Shown here: positions 1 through 8,834 of the stretch, piece after piece
Layout of the letters: every line of letters begins with the position of its first letter
How positions within the stretch are numbered: position 1 is the first letter of the stretch
Source of the DNA: Candidatus Hodarchaeota archaeon
GTDB taxonomy: Archaea > Asgardarchaeota > Heimdallarchaeia > Hodarchaeales > Hodarchaeaceae
Assembly: GCA_016839665.1 (NCBI GenBank)
Contig: JAEOTU010000006.1
Coordinates: forward strand, 1 to 18,286
DNA length: 18,286 bases
Reading direction: 5' to 3'
Notes under the pieces: model-generated
The model's database searches: none
What the model was told of the DNA's origin: nothing
Seen by the model: the letters and a program-made list of their open reading frames with translations, nothing else
Made by a program: the position numbers and the translations under genes

Positions 1-3000
1 ACTGTGTGGGTATTTGCAGGATTCGATCCTGTACCAACTGGTCCTGTTCGAATTACTGACACTAATACCAGTGAATACATTGATAGTTCAATCTTAGGTG
101 GAAAAATAGAAGTGAATTGGACAGTTTCTGAACCGTTTATTGAAGGTATTCATGTTTTTGAGGCTTCTTATCAGGGTTTTCAGGATTTTTCTCCCTCTTC
201 AGGGATCTGTATTGTACATTTCGATGATTTTAGTCCCGGAGATTCACGGGTAACCTCCCTAACCGTTGAAACCAATTCCAGTGTTGTATTTAAGAACGCT
301 TCAATCCAGTTTACGGTGGAATTGACTATTCATTATCGGTGGATATTTAGAGGTGGGTACATCTATGTGAAAAATACTAATCTTAGCGGAACACCAACGA
401 TCCATACTTACGGCCCACTGCCTAATTACTATCCTGGAACCGACCCTTCTGTGATGACCTATTCTTTTGATTATCAAATCCCTCTCTTTTCACTTGTAGG
501 AACCAACTTCTTCATAGCTGAATATACTGGGAGTCTCGAGAGTGATACCCTTCCATGTACATCTGAACTTACGAATGTCTCAGTGATGAGTACAGGATAT
601 TGGATTTTCCAGAGCTTGGATAAAAATGAACTAAATCGGGAGGAAGAAACCTTAGAGCTCAATACTACAGTGCTTGGGGATTATCCAGTCGGTCTAGAGT
701 TACGGAGCTATTACTATATAGATCAACTACAAGTTTTCTTTGAAAATCAAACTCTCACTTCTCGAAACGCATCTGCCTTCTTTTCGCCTAATAGTTCGGT
801 TCCTGTGGGAGTAATTTCAATTATTACGGAACTTGTTGATCCCTCAACAGAATTTCAATATGCTAACTCTACAGAAATAATTTCAATCGTTGATCGAGCA
901 AGGGTTGAGCATACTGAGAATGCGACGGAGTTTCGTCACAATGAAACGATTAGGTTGGAGGTCTACATAACCGAGGAGGACGTACATACTCATCCTGTCG
1001 TGTGTGATGTAGAATTCATCGATGTAACTGATGGAAACTGTTCTTTGTTGAATAAAACAACAAATCAGGATGGATTTGTGATCATTGATTATCTTATCCC
1101 TGATAATTCTACAGTTGGTAGTCATGAGTTTAGTTTACGAACTTATAGTTCCAATGTCTTCATCATTGATATTGTTGAAACTTTTCCGATCACTATTAAG
1201 GGTCTGACCGAAATTGACTTGACTTTTGAGAGTGGGGGTGTTGATAGAAATTCTGTGACAGTTATCGAAGTGACTGTCCTTTCTGGTGGTACTGCAATTA
1301 GTGATGGATTGGTTTCGTTAGAGTTTGCTATCAATGATTCAGTGATAGAAACAAAGGCATGTGAACCTGGTCTTGAATTTAACTATTTTTTAGAACCAGC
1401 GTATCCACTTGGTGTTATGAATTATCAGGTTCGCTTTTTTGGGTCTCCTAATTACGATGAACAAGTTGAACTTTTTGATTTAACGGTATTTTCGAATCCT
1501 ACATTCAATACTACGGGACAGAATGCATCTGAAGTCATTAAAGGTCATACTGTCCGTATTTGGGGACAATTAGTTGATGAAATTGGTTTCCCAGTGATGT
1601 ATGAAGAAGTAGAATTAACTGATACCACCATTGGTATGTTTTTGGGTACTAGTGTAACTGATGATCAAGGTATGTTCTTTTATGATTACCTTATTTCAGC
1701 CACTACTCAGATTGGGGTTCATTTCGTTGAAATAGCCTATTTAGGTAACATTTTTGATTTTTATCATCAGTCGACGAATTATCCTGTGATGAGTATCACT
1801 GTACGGCCCCCATTATCAGTTATGATCGGATCTGAGGTGGTAGCTGAATACTGGACGATTATAACATTGGAAGGAGGACTGAACGATGAGATTGTTTTGG
1901 AGTGGCAAAAAAGTGGAGAAACTACCTGGACTTTTTTTGGCATGGTAGTTCTTAATTCAACAGGTCAAGGAAATTATAACTGGTCAACTCCTTATTATAA
2001 AGGAGATTTCACTATCAGAGCGATTGGTCCTAATAGTACAAAATATGATTTCTCTTCGATGTACGTTATCTCCAAAATTTTAGTTTCAGGGGATGCATTT
2101 GGGAATGTAAATGATCTCTATTCTTTTACAGTTAATTGTACAGAACAGTATCAAATCTGGATAGGAGGACAACTCTGGCAGGACTGGCGAGGAGCTGGCG
2201 TGCATCAATATGAATATATTTTCACAGATCGAGGATCGAAAGAAATCGTCATTATAAGTAATGAGACCTATGTCTACTATCAAGAATTTCATTATGCATT
2301 GGCTGTTTATGAGGAGGTTATAGTTACCATATCAGTCCCACTGGAAGCACCAGTTAATGTCACAGTTAATATTGATGGTACTGTGAATGGTGAAGTCTCT
2401 GGCCCGATTCAAGGGTTGGACGCTTTCTTAGTGGTTAATGGCACCGAAACGCAAGTTGACTCAACCAATGGTGGAGGGAATTTTTATTTTTCATTAGTAT
2501 TTGATACTCCTGGTTGTTACAGCCTTTTAGGAAAGACCTTTCTAGATGTGGTGAATTTTTACTTCTCTGGAAACAGTGAGGAATCAATTATTCAAATAAA
2601 CTCAATTCCTCCTAATGTTCAACTTTTAAGTCCTCAGAATCAAACTTATGGAGCTCATGTTGAGATTGCAATATCTGGAGATGCACAAACGTATTGGTAT
2701 CGAATTGATCCCATAGATATAACCAACCTATCATGGAATTCCCCTGTTAATCGCACTTTAATTGAGGGAAATTATACCTGTCATGTATATGGAGAAAATG
2801 AATACGGTGTGGTTACTTCTGCATATGCAAATTTCACAGTGGACACGACACCACCTTCGTTGATCTTAATTAATCCAGAAAACAACACATATACCTCTCA
2901 CGATATTTTATTGTCTTATTCTACAGATGGTTCAGAAGTTTTAGTTTTCTTAGATGATGTAAATCTGGGTGCTTTGAGTTCAGGGACAAATCTGGTTGTC

Positions 3001-5616
3001 CTTGAGGGGAATCATAACCTCACAATTTGGACTCAAGATTCAGTTTATAATGAAATCACTACAACGGTTATTTTCAGTGTTGACACGATTCCTCCCATTG
3101 TAGTAATTGATTCACCTTTAACAGGGATTCATGGAACTGAAAGCATCAACGTGGCATTATCTGGAAATGCTAATCACTTCTGGTATCATATTGAACCAGT
3201 GGACACTCTGAATCAGACCTGGACTACTAGCGTGAGTCGAACGTTGCTTAATGGGCTTTACACCTTGCATGCTTATGGCAATGACTCCGTTGGTAACACT
3301 GTTTATACATTTGTTACCTTTAGTATTGACCTAATTCCTCCCACATTGACAATTGATTCACCTCTTGCAGTGATTTATGGGACTGAAATCATCAGCGTGT
3401 CATTATCTGGGAATGCTGATCACTTTTGGTATTATATTGAGCCAGTAGACAGTCAGAATCAGACCTGGACTACCAGTGTAAACCGAACATTGGATAATGG
3501 TACGTATATTCTTTATGCTTTGGCTAATGATTCGGTTGGGAATACAGCGAAAGTTTCTGTTGAGTTTTCTATCGACACAACTTTGCCTAGCATAATTATT
3601 GATTCACCTCTGGCAATGACTTATGGAACTGAGATAGTTAGTGTAGCTCTCTCTGGAGATGCTAGTCAATATTGGTATTATATTGAACCATTGGATGATC
3701 AGAATCAAACTTGGACTGATAATGTGTATCGAACATTATCTGATGGACAATACACTCTGCATGCTTATGCTAATGACTCTGTTGGGAACATAGCTTATAT
3801 GTTCATTTCATTTCAAATTGATACCATCCCTCCTGTTTTATCTATTAACTCCCCCTTAGAGCAAGTTTACGGAACAGAAGTCATTACTGTGTCATTTTCA
3901 GGAGATGCTAGTCATTACTGGTATTTTATTGAACCAGTAGATGGTCAGAATCAGAGTTGGATAAATAGTGAGACCAGAACTCTTCCAACTGGTTCATATA
4001 CTCTCCATAGTTATTCGAACGATTCTGTTGGCAATACTGCTCACACCTTTGTTACTTTCAGCATTGACACAACTCCCCCGTTAATCATTGTTACTTCCCC
4101 GGTGTCACAGGTTTATGGAACTAAGACGATCAATGTGACGATATCTGGGGATGCTAGCCATTTCTGGTATTCCCTTGATCCAGTAGACACTCAGAATCAG
4201 ACTTGGACTACTAGCGTGAGTCGAACGTTGCTTAATGGGCTTTACACCTTGCATGCTTATGGTAATGATTCTATTGGTAATACTTTCCATGTTTCAGTCA
4301 CTTTCACTGTCGATATCATTCTACCGACAGTGAGGATTCTTTCTCCTCTCAACCAGACCTATACAGGTAATATCATAATCTCTCTGAACTCAAGTGGTAG
4401 TACTACTCTATTTTATATCCCTGGAATCCATTCCGTGAACCAGACTTATTCAGAATCAGTTACTCTCAATCTTTCATCAGGTCATTACTTACTACATGTT
4501 TATACTTTCAATGAAGATGACGATGTAATATGTACGTCAGTTGAATTTTCGATTATCAGCCCTCCTGTTTTTGAATCGATCAGTATAACATGGGATTCTC
4601 CTTTTTATGAGATTCGTGCTCACCTTGACTCGGGGTCAATTTCCAAAGACATGGTTAATGTTAAAGTTTACATCAATGGAACTTTCTATAGTTTAGATTA
4701 TGACAATAATCCTTTGGTTAAAAGTTGGACTCTTAGTCTATCCCTTCCTCCACAAAACACCACTATTCGGTTTTATGCTTGGTATTCATGGGATGACAAT
4801 TCATCAATAGTGGAGGATCATGATTTTTTTTGGTTTGCGCCTACAATCATTAATGAAGCTTTTTCCTCTGGACGAAATAACTTCACAATAAATATCCGAA
4901 TAGAGGAGCAGAATGCATCAATAGATACCCAGTCGGTCTTGTTATTTGTGGATAATGGGTCAATCAATATTTCAGACTCTGGAATCCTTGTTTATGAGTC
5001 TCTGTTTGGTAAGTATCAAGAATGGCGGTTTTCTGCTTCAGATCTTCCCCCTAGCGTGTGGGATTATTATATTCAGGTCATAGATATTTATGGCGCAATT
5101 CAAACATACCGTGGTACCTATAATAACAGTGATTTTCCACCCTTTTTTGGCAGCTACTCCTCAAGTTTAATTTCAAAGTATAGCCTTGGAGAATTATGGC
5201 GAATCGAAGTGCCTGTGGATGATGACTTTGAGGTTGATAACGTTTTTCTCTTTGTTGATGGAGTTTCCAATACAGTAATTTCCCAAAATGGATCTCACTA
5301 TCTTTTTGAGGTTTGGTTAAGTGAAGGGCCACATCATCTCCAATTAGTAGCGCATGATGATATAGATCAGGTAAGTATGTTGCTATTACCCTCCATTAAT
5401 GTTGTTATCAATAATTCATCCACTGCTTCCACTAGTGCAACGATTGCCACGGGGACACCCCCTCAATCAACTTTTACCTCATCTAATACTACAACTCAAT
5501 CAGTAGCTAATGGAGGAGGAGATACAAATGATTTAATTGAGCTAGGAGTCGCAGGAAGTATCTTTGCTGGCCTAATTACTGTAGGTAACATTGTTAACCG
5601 TAAGAGGGTAAAATAA
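1..5616 (+). CDS. Giant Ig-repeat cell-surface protein with C-terminal membrane anchor (5' end outside window)
   Basis: The reading frame is open from the window edge, so the true start and any signal peptide lie upstream; the GTG at position 4 is only the first start-like codon. About 1,870 residues are visible. The first ~800 residues are Ig-like modules of the invasin/Big type, with a recurring pattern of a G-x-H strand, an A/E-Y-x-G turn and an I-x-V ending. Eight tandem ~82-residue modules follow (nt 2614-4566), then more beta-rich sequence, a Ser/Thr/Asn-rich stalk (about residues 1800-1835), one hydrophobic segment (LIELGVAGSIFAGLITVG) and a short basic tail NRKRVK. That order fits a type I protein with its bulk outside the cell. 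More than 50 N-x-S/T sequons suggest heavy N-glycosylation. It overlaps the next gene by 1 nt (TAATG). A role in adhesion, sheath or S-layer is inferred from architecture only; no catalytic domain was recognised. Confidence 0.88.
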   Translation, partial: TVWVFAGFDPVPTGPVRITDTNTSEYIDSSILGGKIEVNWTVSEPFIEGIHVFEASYQGFQDFSPSSGICIVHFDDFSPGDSRVTSLTVETNSSVVFKNASIQFTVELTIHYRWIFRGGYIYVKNTNLSGTPTIHTYGPLPNYYPGTDPSVMTYSFDYQIPLFSLVGTNFFIAEYTGSLESDTLPCTSELTNVSVMSTGYWIFQSLDKNELNREEETLELNTTVLGDYPVGLELRSYYYIDQLQVFFENQTLTSRNASAFFSPNSSVPVGVISIITELVDPSTEFQYANSTEIISIVDRARVEHTENATEFRHNETIRLEVYITEEDVHTHPVVCDVEFIDVTDGNCSLLNKTTNQDGFVIIDYLIPDNSTVGSHEFSLRTYSSNVFIIDIVETFPITIKGLTEIDLTFESGGVDRNSVTVIEVTVLSGGTAISDGLVSLEFAINDSVIETKACEPGLEFNYFLEPAYPLGVMNYQVRFFGSPNYDEQVELFDLTVFSNPTFNTTGQNASEVIKGHTVRIWGQLVDEIGFPVMYEEVELTDTTIGMFLGTSVTDDQGMFFYDYLISATTQIGVHFVEIAYLGNIFDFYHQSTNYPVMSITVRPPLSVMIGSEVVAEYWTIITLEGGLNDEIVLEWQKSGETTWTFFGMVVLNSTGQGNYNWSTPYYKGDFTIRAIGPNSTKYDFSSMYVISKILVSGDAFGNVNDLYSFTVNCTEQYQIWIGGQLWQDWRGAGVHQYEYIFTDRGSKEIVIISNETYVYYQEFHYALAVYEEVIVTISVPLEAPVNVTVNIDGTVNGEVSGPIQGLDAFLVVNGTETQVDSTNGGGNFYFSLVFDTPGCYSLLGKTFLDVVNFYFSGNSEESIIQINSIPPNVQLLSPQNQTYGAHVEIAISGDAQTYWYRIDPIDITNLSWNSPVNRTLIEGNYTCHVYGENEYGVVTSAYANFTVDTTPPSLILINPENNTYTSHDILLSYSTDGSEVLVFLDDVNLGALSSGTNLVVLEGNHNLTIWTQDSVYNEITTTVIFSVDTIPPIVVIDSPLTGIHGTESINVALSGNANHFWYHIEPVDTLNQTWTTSVSRTLLNGLYTLHAYGNDSVGNTVYTFVTFSIDLIPPTLTIDSPLAVIYGTEIISVSLSGNADHFWYYIEPVDSQNQTWTTSVNRTLDNGTYILYALANDSVGNTAKVSVEFSIDTTLPSIIIDSPLAMTYGTEIVSVALSGDASQYWYYIEPLDDQNQTWTDNVYRTLSDGQYTLHAYANDSVGNIAYMFISFQIDTIPPVLSINSPLEQVYGTEVITVSFSGDASHYWYFIEPVDGQNQSWINSETRTLPTGSYTLHSYSNDSVGNTAHTFVTFSIDTTPPLIIVTSPVSQVYGTKTINVTISGDASHFWYSLDPVDTQNQTWTTSVSRTLLNGLYTLHAYGNDSIGNTFHVSVTFTVDIILPTVRILSPLNQTYTGNIIISLNSSGSTTLFYIPGIHSVNQTYSESVTLNLSSGHYLLHVYTFNEDDDVICTSVEFSIISPPVFESISITWDSPFYEIRAHLDSGSISKDMVNVKVYINGTFYSLDYDNNPLVKSWTLSLSLPPQNTTIRFYAWYSWDDNSSIVEDHDFFWFAPTIINEAFSSGRNNFTINIRIEEQNASIDTQSVLLFVDNGSINISDSGILVYESLFGKYQEWRFSASDLPPSVWDYYIQVIDIYGAIQTYRGTYNNSDFPPFFGSYSSSLISKYSLGELWRIEVPVDDDFEVDNVFLFVDGVSNTVISQNGSHYLFEVWLSEGPHHLQLVAHDDIDQVSMLLLPSINVVINNSSTASTSATIATGTPPQSTFTSSNTTTQSVANGGGDTNDLIELGVAGSIFAGLITVGNIVNRKRVK
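3220..3278 (+). repeat. 59-bp direct repeat, copy 1 (unit 3)
   Basis: This block is identical base for base to 4204-4262. The two copies are 984 bp apart, which is exactly four repeat units, while the three units between them are clearly diverged in this segment. It encodes the W-TTSVSRTLLNGLYTLHAYG part of the module. Confidence 0.95.
4204..4262 (+). repeat. 59-bp direct repeat, copy 2 (unit 7)
   Basis: Partner of 3220-3278 and identical over all 59 bases, including third codon positions. This indicates recent recombination, gene conversion or segmental duplication between non-adjacent units, rather than purifying selection on the protein. Confidence 0.95.
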
Positions 5617-6212
5617 TGAAAAGCAGTACCCATTATTTTTTCGCTGTTGGTTTATTTAATCTCTATATTCTTCTCTTCATTAAAGATCAATTACTAGCAT
5701 GGTTTTCTTTTGGGTTGTCATTTCCCTTGAGTGGGATTAGTCTTATCCCTAACCTATTAGACAGCTACAGTGGAGCAAATTTGAAGTATGAAGGAGTTCA
5801 GTTGAAAAAACATCGTTCAACCAACCAGTACCGCCATCCATTATCGCACTCTCCATGGACGATTAGTTATTTTATCCCAATTTTCTATATTACAGAGAGA
5901 ATCCCTGAACCTATTCTTCTGATCACTGCTGTTGCTCTCACTTTGGGATGGTTTTCACATCTTCTCTTGGATTCATTTAATCCTGAGGGAATTCCTTTAG
6001 GTCGAAAACCAGTTTATTCTCCACATCCCGTTAAACACTATTCATGGCAGCAATCTAATGACACTCGCACTCTAAGATTTGCTAGGATTCCCTTTAATGA
6101 TCCAAAAGCAAACACGGCCTTCTCACGTCTTGGCCTCTTTCTTTTAGCATTGAATCTATCAGATTTAGTACTGAACCACTTCCAGGTGATCTTACAAGTG
6201 GTGAATCTATGA
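5616..6212 (+). CDS. YdjM-family (DUF457-like) membrane-bound putative metal-dependent hydrolase
   Basis: 198 residues with about four hydrophobic segments. Three family signatures occur in order: a P-x-x-x-D element (PNLLDS, residues 45-50) after the first membrane segments, an RHPLSHS motif (73-79), and GWFSHLLLDSFNPEGI (111-126). These match the PD-x-D, HR-x-x-(T/S)HS and G-x-x-SH-x-x-x-D-x-x-x-x-x-G blocks of the YdjM/PF04307 family. The conserved His and Asp (H74, H78, H115, D119) are the presumed metal ligands. The true reaction of this family is not established; 'hydrolase' is a family prediction. The ATG overlaps the stop of the surface-protein gene by one base, and a GAGGG element lies just upstream inside that gene. 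The stop overlaps the next start as ATGA, so translation is very likely coupled through all three genes. Confidence 0.82.
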   Translation: MKSSTHYFFAVGLFNLYILLFIKDQLLAWFSFGLSFPLSGISLIPNLLDSYSGANLKYEGVQLKKHRSTNQYRHPLSHSPWTISYFIPIFYITERIPEPILLITAVALTLGWFSHLLLDSFNPEGIPLGRKPVYSPHPVKHYSWQQSNDTRTLRFARIPFNDPKANTAFSRLGLFLLALNLSDLVLNHFQVILQVVNL

Positions 6213-7282
6213 ATATCAAATCTCAGAGACTTAGATATTTGGCAATTATACTGGTTTTATTTTTGCTAAATTTTTACAGTGGAATATTGGGTTCAATTTC
6301 TACTGCAACTGTTCACAATACTACTACAGAGATAACCCCTCTTGAAAAATTCGATCTTGGATTGACAGGTGTCATTACGGAAGTCGAAAGTTCATTCAAG
6401 CGGAATATGGTCTTATCAAAAACTTGGGATCACCTAGTACTCAATATGACTATACAAAATTTTGGGGATCCACTTGACAATGTTTTTCTCAAGGTCAATG
6501 TAAATGGTGTTCCTACTCAGGCCACATTTAGTACATTGGAACAAAAGAATTTAGCTAAAGCTTTCTACTATCAATTTGAAGTCCCTCAGACACTTGTAAT
6601 GATCTTAAATCACACAAAACAAACAGAAGTCGAACTAGAAATTCTAGTCATTTTAGATCATGCCGTTGCTTTACGTAATCTTTATGTAAATCTATCAATT
6701 AATTGCGCTGAACTAATAGGTCTTAACTTAGTCGAACCATATGAAAGAGGCAATTTACCTATTTTCCCTGTAAATCACCTCTATCAGATTCAACCAGCGA
6801 AATTCTCTTTTTTAAAGAAGAATCTCTTAGCTTCAATTATTCTTTTTGTGCAAATTCCCTCTGAAATGCGACTCGACTGCACAATCTCTGCAACACTAGA
6901 AGGGGTAGGCATTGATTATCTAAAAGTAGATGATCAGACCTTTTATCCCAACAGAAGCACTAGGTCTATTGATTTCAACTATTCTATTAGTGAAATTTCT
7001 AATGATCAGGGATTACCTTTAACTATATTAGTTGCGCCAGATTACGAGGGATTGAGTGGATTAACCAACATTTCTCTCTCCCTTGCTGTTTCCGGGGAAT
7101 TAGAATCGATTCCTGAATCTTCAGTCAATGATGTATTAGGTTCACATCCCATTCCAGGTTGGCTAATGATTCCAGTTTTGATAGTTGGTTTATTTGGGGT
7201 ACCATATTATCTAGTTTATCAAGAACACATAACCAGTAGAGATAACAACATTCTTGATCCTAAGAAACACACTAAATTATGA
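6209..7282 (+). CDS. Membrane-anchored extracytoplasmic protein of unknown function
   Basis: 357 residues. A hydrophobic N-terminal segment (about residues 9-27, after the basic MNIKSQRLR) looks like a signal peptide or signal anchor. A roughly 285-residue beta-rich region with several N-x-S/T sequons follows, then a second hydrophobic segment (about 314-336) and a cytoplasmic-looking tail rich in K, D and N. No named domain was recognised; strand pattern and length suggest one or two beta-sandwich domains. The ATG sits inside the last codons of the YdjM-like gene (ATGA, 4-nt overlap), so it is the third member of the surface-protein operon. Its shared topology with the giant upstream protein suggests a partner or assembly factor, but this rests only on gene order. 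Confidence 0.8.
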   Translation: MNIKSQRLRYLAIILVLFLLNFYSGILGSISTATVHNTTTEITPLEKFDLGLTGVITEVESSFKRNMVLSKTWDHLVLNMTIQNFGDPLDNVFLKVNVNGVPTQATFSTLEQKNLAKAFYYQFEVPQTLVMILNHTKQTEVELEILVILDHAVALRNLYVNLSINCAELIGLNLVEPYERGNLPIFPVNHLYQIQPAKFSFLKKNLLASIILFVQIPSEMRLDCTISATLEGVGIDYLKVDDQTFYPNRSTRSIDFNYSISEISNDQGLPLTILVAPDYEGLSGLTNISLSLAVSGELESIPESSVNDVLGSHPIPGWLMIPVLIVGLFGVPYYLVYQEHITSRDNNILDPKKHTKL

Positions 7283-7341
7283 ATATGGTGAGCTATGTGA
7301 GTTTGATTACTCCTTATCTTGAGGATTATTGTGACTTCTTT

Positions 7342-8139
7342 TTACTCTGGATTGTGACAGATTAGCTTAAATTCACATATTTCACAGGGTGGTGAGTTTG
7401 GCGGATCAAAGTTTTGTTCCTTTATGCTTGATTCAAAATTCTCCAGAAAATTATCCAGCTCTTCGAAATCTGTTGGTGTAAAGCAGCGGAATGTTAGATC
7501 CATTGATCGATAATTAACAAAAAGAAAATTCTTTGCTTTCATCCCCATTGTAGCTAAAATTCGAGCATAGATGCAAGCTTGAAGAATAAATAGAATTCTT
7601 GTATGTTGAAATTCTTCTCGGAATGTTTGAATAAGAATCAAACTCGATTGATCAGGATGAAGAAAAACAGCAGAAGGTCGTCCATGTAGATTCAAGTTAG
7701 GAGCATTAATGAATTGATTTACCATGATTGGTAGAAAATATTGTCTATTGCTAGCTGTGAATTTTGTCCATAAGTGTTGAACTAACCATGATAACAGAGT
7801 GAAAACTTTCTCATCAAGTTCACGATAAGCCTTCTCCTCATTTTTAGTATATACGTCCAGAAATGTAAAGAAATTTGTATTTAAAAGATAAACTAAATCT
7901 GATCGTGTCGTAGGAACGGTTATTTCATCCCATTGATATTTTAAAGTTGAAAAAAAACCAGATGTGAAGTTATCTACCTTTTCTTGAGTAAGAACATTCT
8001 GAATTGACTCAGTTGGTGGGAGTAGACTTAAATGATGGATTTTCCTAAATAGAAAAGCACGTGAGCATGATATAAATTCTTTCACTAGAGAGGGGGAAAG
8101 ACTCACAGAGAGTAACTCACCTAGACTGGAATTGGACAC
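7342..8139 (-). CDS. Cas4/AddB-like PD-(D/E)XK fold protein with Fe-S cysteines but degenerate nuclease site
   Basis: 265 residues from a GTG start. Family hallmarks: an N-terminal S-x-S-x-x-x-x-F-x-x-C-x-R-x-F block with Cys25; HGRPSAVF (152-159) where nucleases have G-R-I-D; LILIQTF (167-173) where they have I-I-D-Y-K; LQACIY (186-191), which preserves the Q-x3-Y motif; and C252-x2-C255-x5-C261 at the C terminus. One N-terminal plus three C-terminal cysteines is the 4Fe-4S arrangement of Cas4 and AddB-type RecB-family nucleases. The metal-binding Asp is replaced by Ser156, and the D-x-K pair by Gln171 and Phe173, so nuclease activity is probably lost (inference). No CRISPR array or cas genes are nearby. 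The start lies inside the upstream gene (19-nt overlap), so the two are co-transcribed. Another GTG 11 codons further in is possible. Confidence 0.72.
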   Translation of the reverse strand: MSNSSLGELLSVSLSPSLVKEFISCSRAFLFRKIHHLSLLPPTESIQNVLTQEKVDNFTSGFFSTLKYQWDEITVPTTRSDLVYLLNTNFFTFLDVYTKNEEKAYRELDEKVFTLLSWLVQHLWTKFTASNRQYFLPIMVNQFINAPNLNLHGRPSAVFLHPDQSSLILIQTFREEFQHTRILFILQACIYARILATMGMKAKNFLFVNYRSMDLTFRCFTPTDFEELDNFLENFESSIKEQNFDPPNSPPCEICEFKLICHNPE

Positions 8140-8591
8140 TCAATTTGCTCTATTCGATGATGAAAAGACCGTAAGAGACCTCTTGAGAGAAGATACATGA
8201 TTTTCTGTAATCTATCTTCTGGTGTTTGAGCTAGAGCACTTGATACACTTGAATTTCCAGAAGGGGTGATTAATCTGATTCCAATGCCGAGTAATTGTCC
8301 TGTGGTAGAGTGAGTGTAGATAACAAAATAAATTCGAAAATCAACAGAGAAAAAGATTTTTTTACCTATTCGATTCTCCAGTTCTCTAATAAACCTATGA
8401 GTTTGTATGGGAATCACATTTTCAAGATATTTGATTTGTTCTTTCCACTCTTCACCAAAGATCATGAATTCTTCGTAGTGATAGTTTTTAAAATCGTTTG
8501 ATACAATTGTATCATATTTTCCGCAGGTTAGCCAAAAGAATAGATTCTCATATTGGATCGATTCGGGATCCTGTACAAAATTGGTTAACAT
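8121..8591 (-). CDS. Unrecognised 156-residue protein overlapping the PD-(D/E)XK-like gene
   Basis: I do not recognise this protein with confidence. It is soluble, has no signal peptide, and is rich in aromatic and charged residues in its first half (residues 10-75, mostly helical). A predicted beta-hairpin follows (about 79-110, KIFFSVDFRIYFVIYTHS then GQLLGIGIRLIT), then a helix containing LQKIMY (128-133). The hairpin-helix order with Asp84 and a Q-x3-Y spacing loosely resembles a second degenerate PD-(D/E)XK core, but this is speculative. Its ATG has a TATA-like box about 35 nt upstream (8621-8629), fitting a nearly leaderless transcript. The last 19 nt overlap the next gene, which is in the -1 frame relative to this one; I saw no slippery heptamer in the overlap, so two separate proteins are more likely than a frameshifted fusion. 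Confidence 0.7.
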   Translation of the reverse strand: MLTNFVQDPESIQYENLFFWLTCGKYDTIVSNDFKNYHYEEFMIFGEEWKEQIKYLENVIPIQTHRFIRELENRIGKKIFFSVDFRIYFVIYTHSTTGQLLGIGIRLITPSGNSSVSSALAQTPEDRLQKIMYLLSRGLLRSFHHRIEQIECPIPV

Positions 8592-8620
8592 TTTCTCTCA
8601 TTAATAGATACTTAGTTTAT

Positions 8621-8629
8621 CTTTTATAC
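8621..8629 (-). promoter_or_regulatory. TATA box for the 8591/8139 two-gene unit
   Basis: On the minus strand this reads GTATAAAAG, a good archaeal TATA box. Placing the transcript start about 26 nt downstream gives roughly position 8598, leaving a leader of only about 7 nt before the ATG at 8591. Confidence 0.55.
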
Positions 8630-8834
8630 TAGAAAACAAGGGATCCTTTAAATCTAAGACGTTATATTGTGCCAGATTACCCTTTAAGCGGTAGTAGTGT
8701 AACAGATTGGGAACATCCAGTTATCTAGCTACAAAAGAACACTAGTAAAGGTCTGGGGTTGGCGTTTTTCCCGAGAAAATCAAATTTAGAACCTATTTCA
8801 GTGAGATAATTCCTGAATCATCAATAAAAATCAT

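Larger units (their letters stand above)
2614..4566 (+). repeat. Eight tandem 82-residue (246-bp) Ig-like repeats
   Basis: Units begin at 2614, 2857, 3097, 3343, 3589, 3835, 4081 and 4327. From 3097 the start-to-start spacing is exactly 246 bp five times. The unit reads approximately: I-[DN]-SP-L, YGTE, SG[DN]A, HFWY-x-IEPVD, NQTW, RTL, G-x-YTLHAY, NDSVGN, F-x-ID-TTPP. Units 3 to 7 (3097-4326) are the most alike; units 1, 2 and 8 are diverged edge copies, and unit 2 has lost the WY/NQTW core. The closing D-x-x-PP linker is typical of bacterial/archaeal Ig-like tandem arrays. Each central unit keeps two or more N-glycosylation sequons. Confidence 0.93.

Noticed and set aside
5078..5332. 84-codon minus-strand frame in the surface-protein gene
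   Set aside because: It is antisense to a long, well-supported coding region, low in complexity and without motifs.
8121..8139. Programmed or accidental frameshift joining the two overlapping genes into one protein
   Set aside because: The -1 relation fits, but no X-XXY-YYZ slippery heptamer is present, and the downstream frame begins just before the normal N-terminal cysteine block of a complete Cas4-like domain.
7342..8591. CRISPR-associated locus, because of the Cas4-like protein
   Set aside because: There is no repeat-spacer array and no cas1, cas2 or effector gene in the window, and the catalytic residues are absent.
8592..8834. Possible box C/D small RNA on the minus strand (TTGATGA followed by CTGA near 8800-8830)
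   Set aside because: The C-to-D spacing is too short for a full sRNA and no C'/D' pair of good quality follows.
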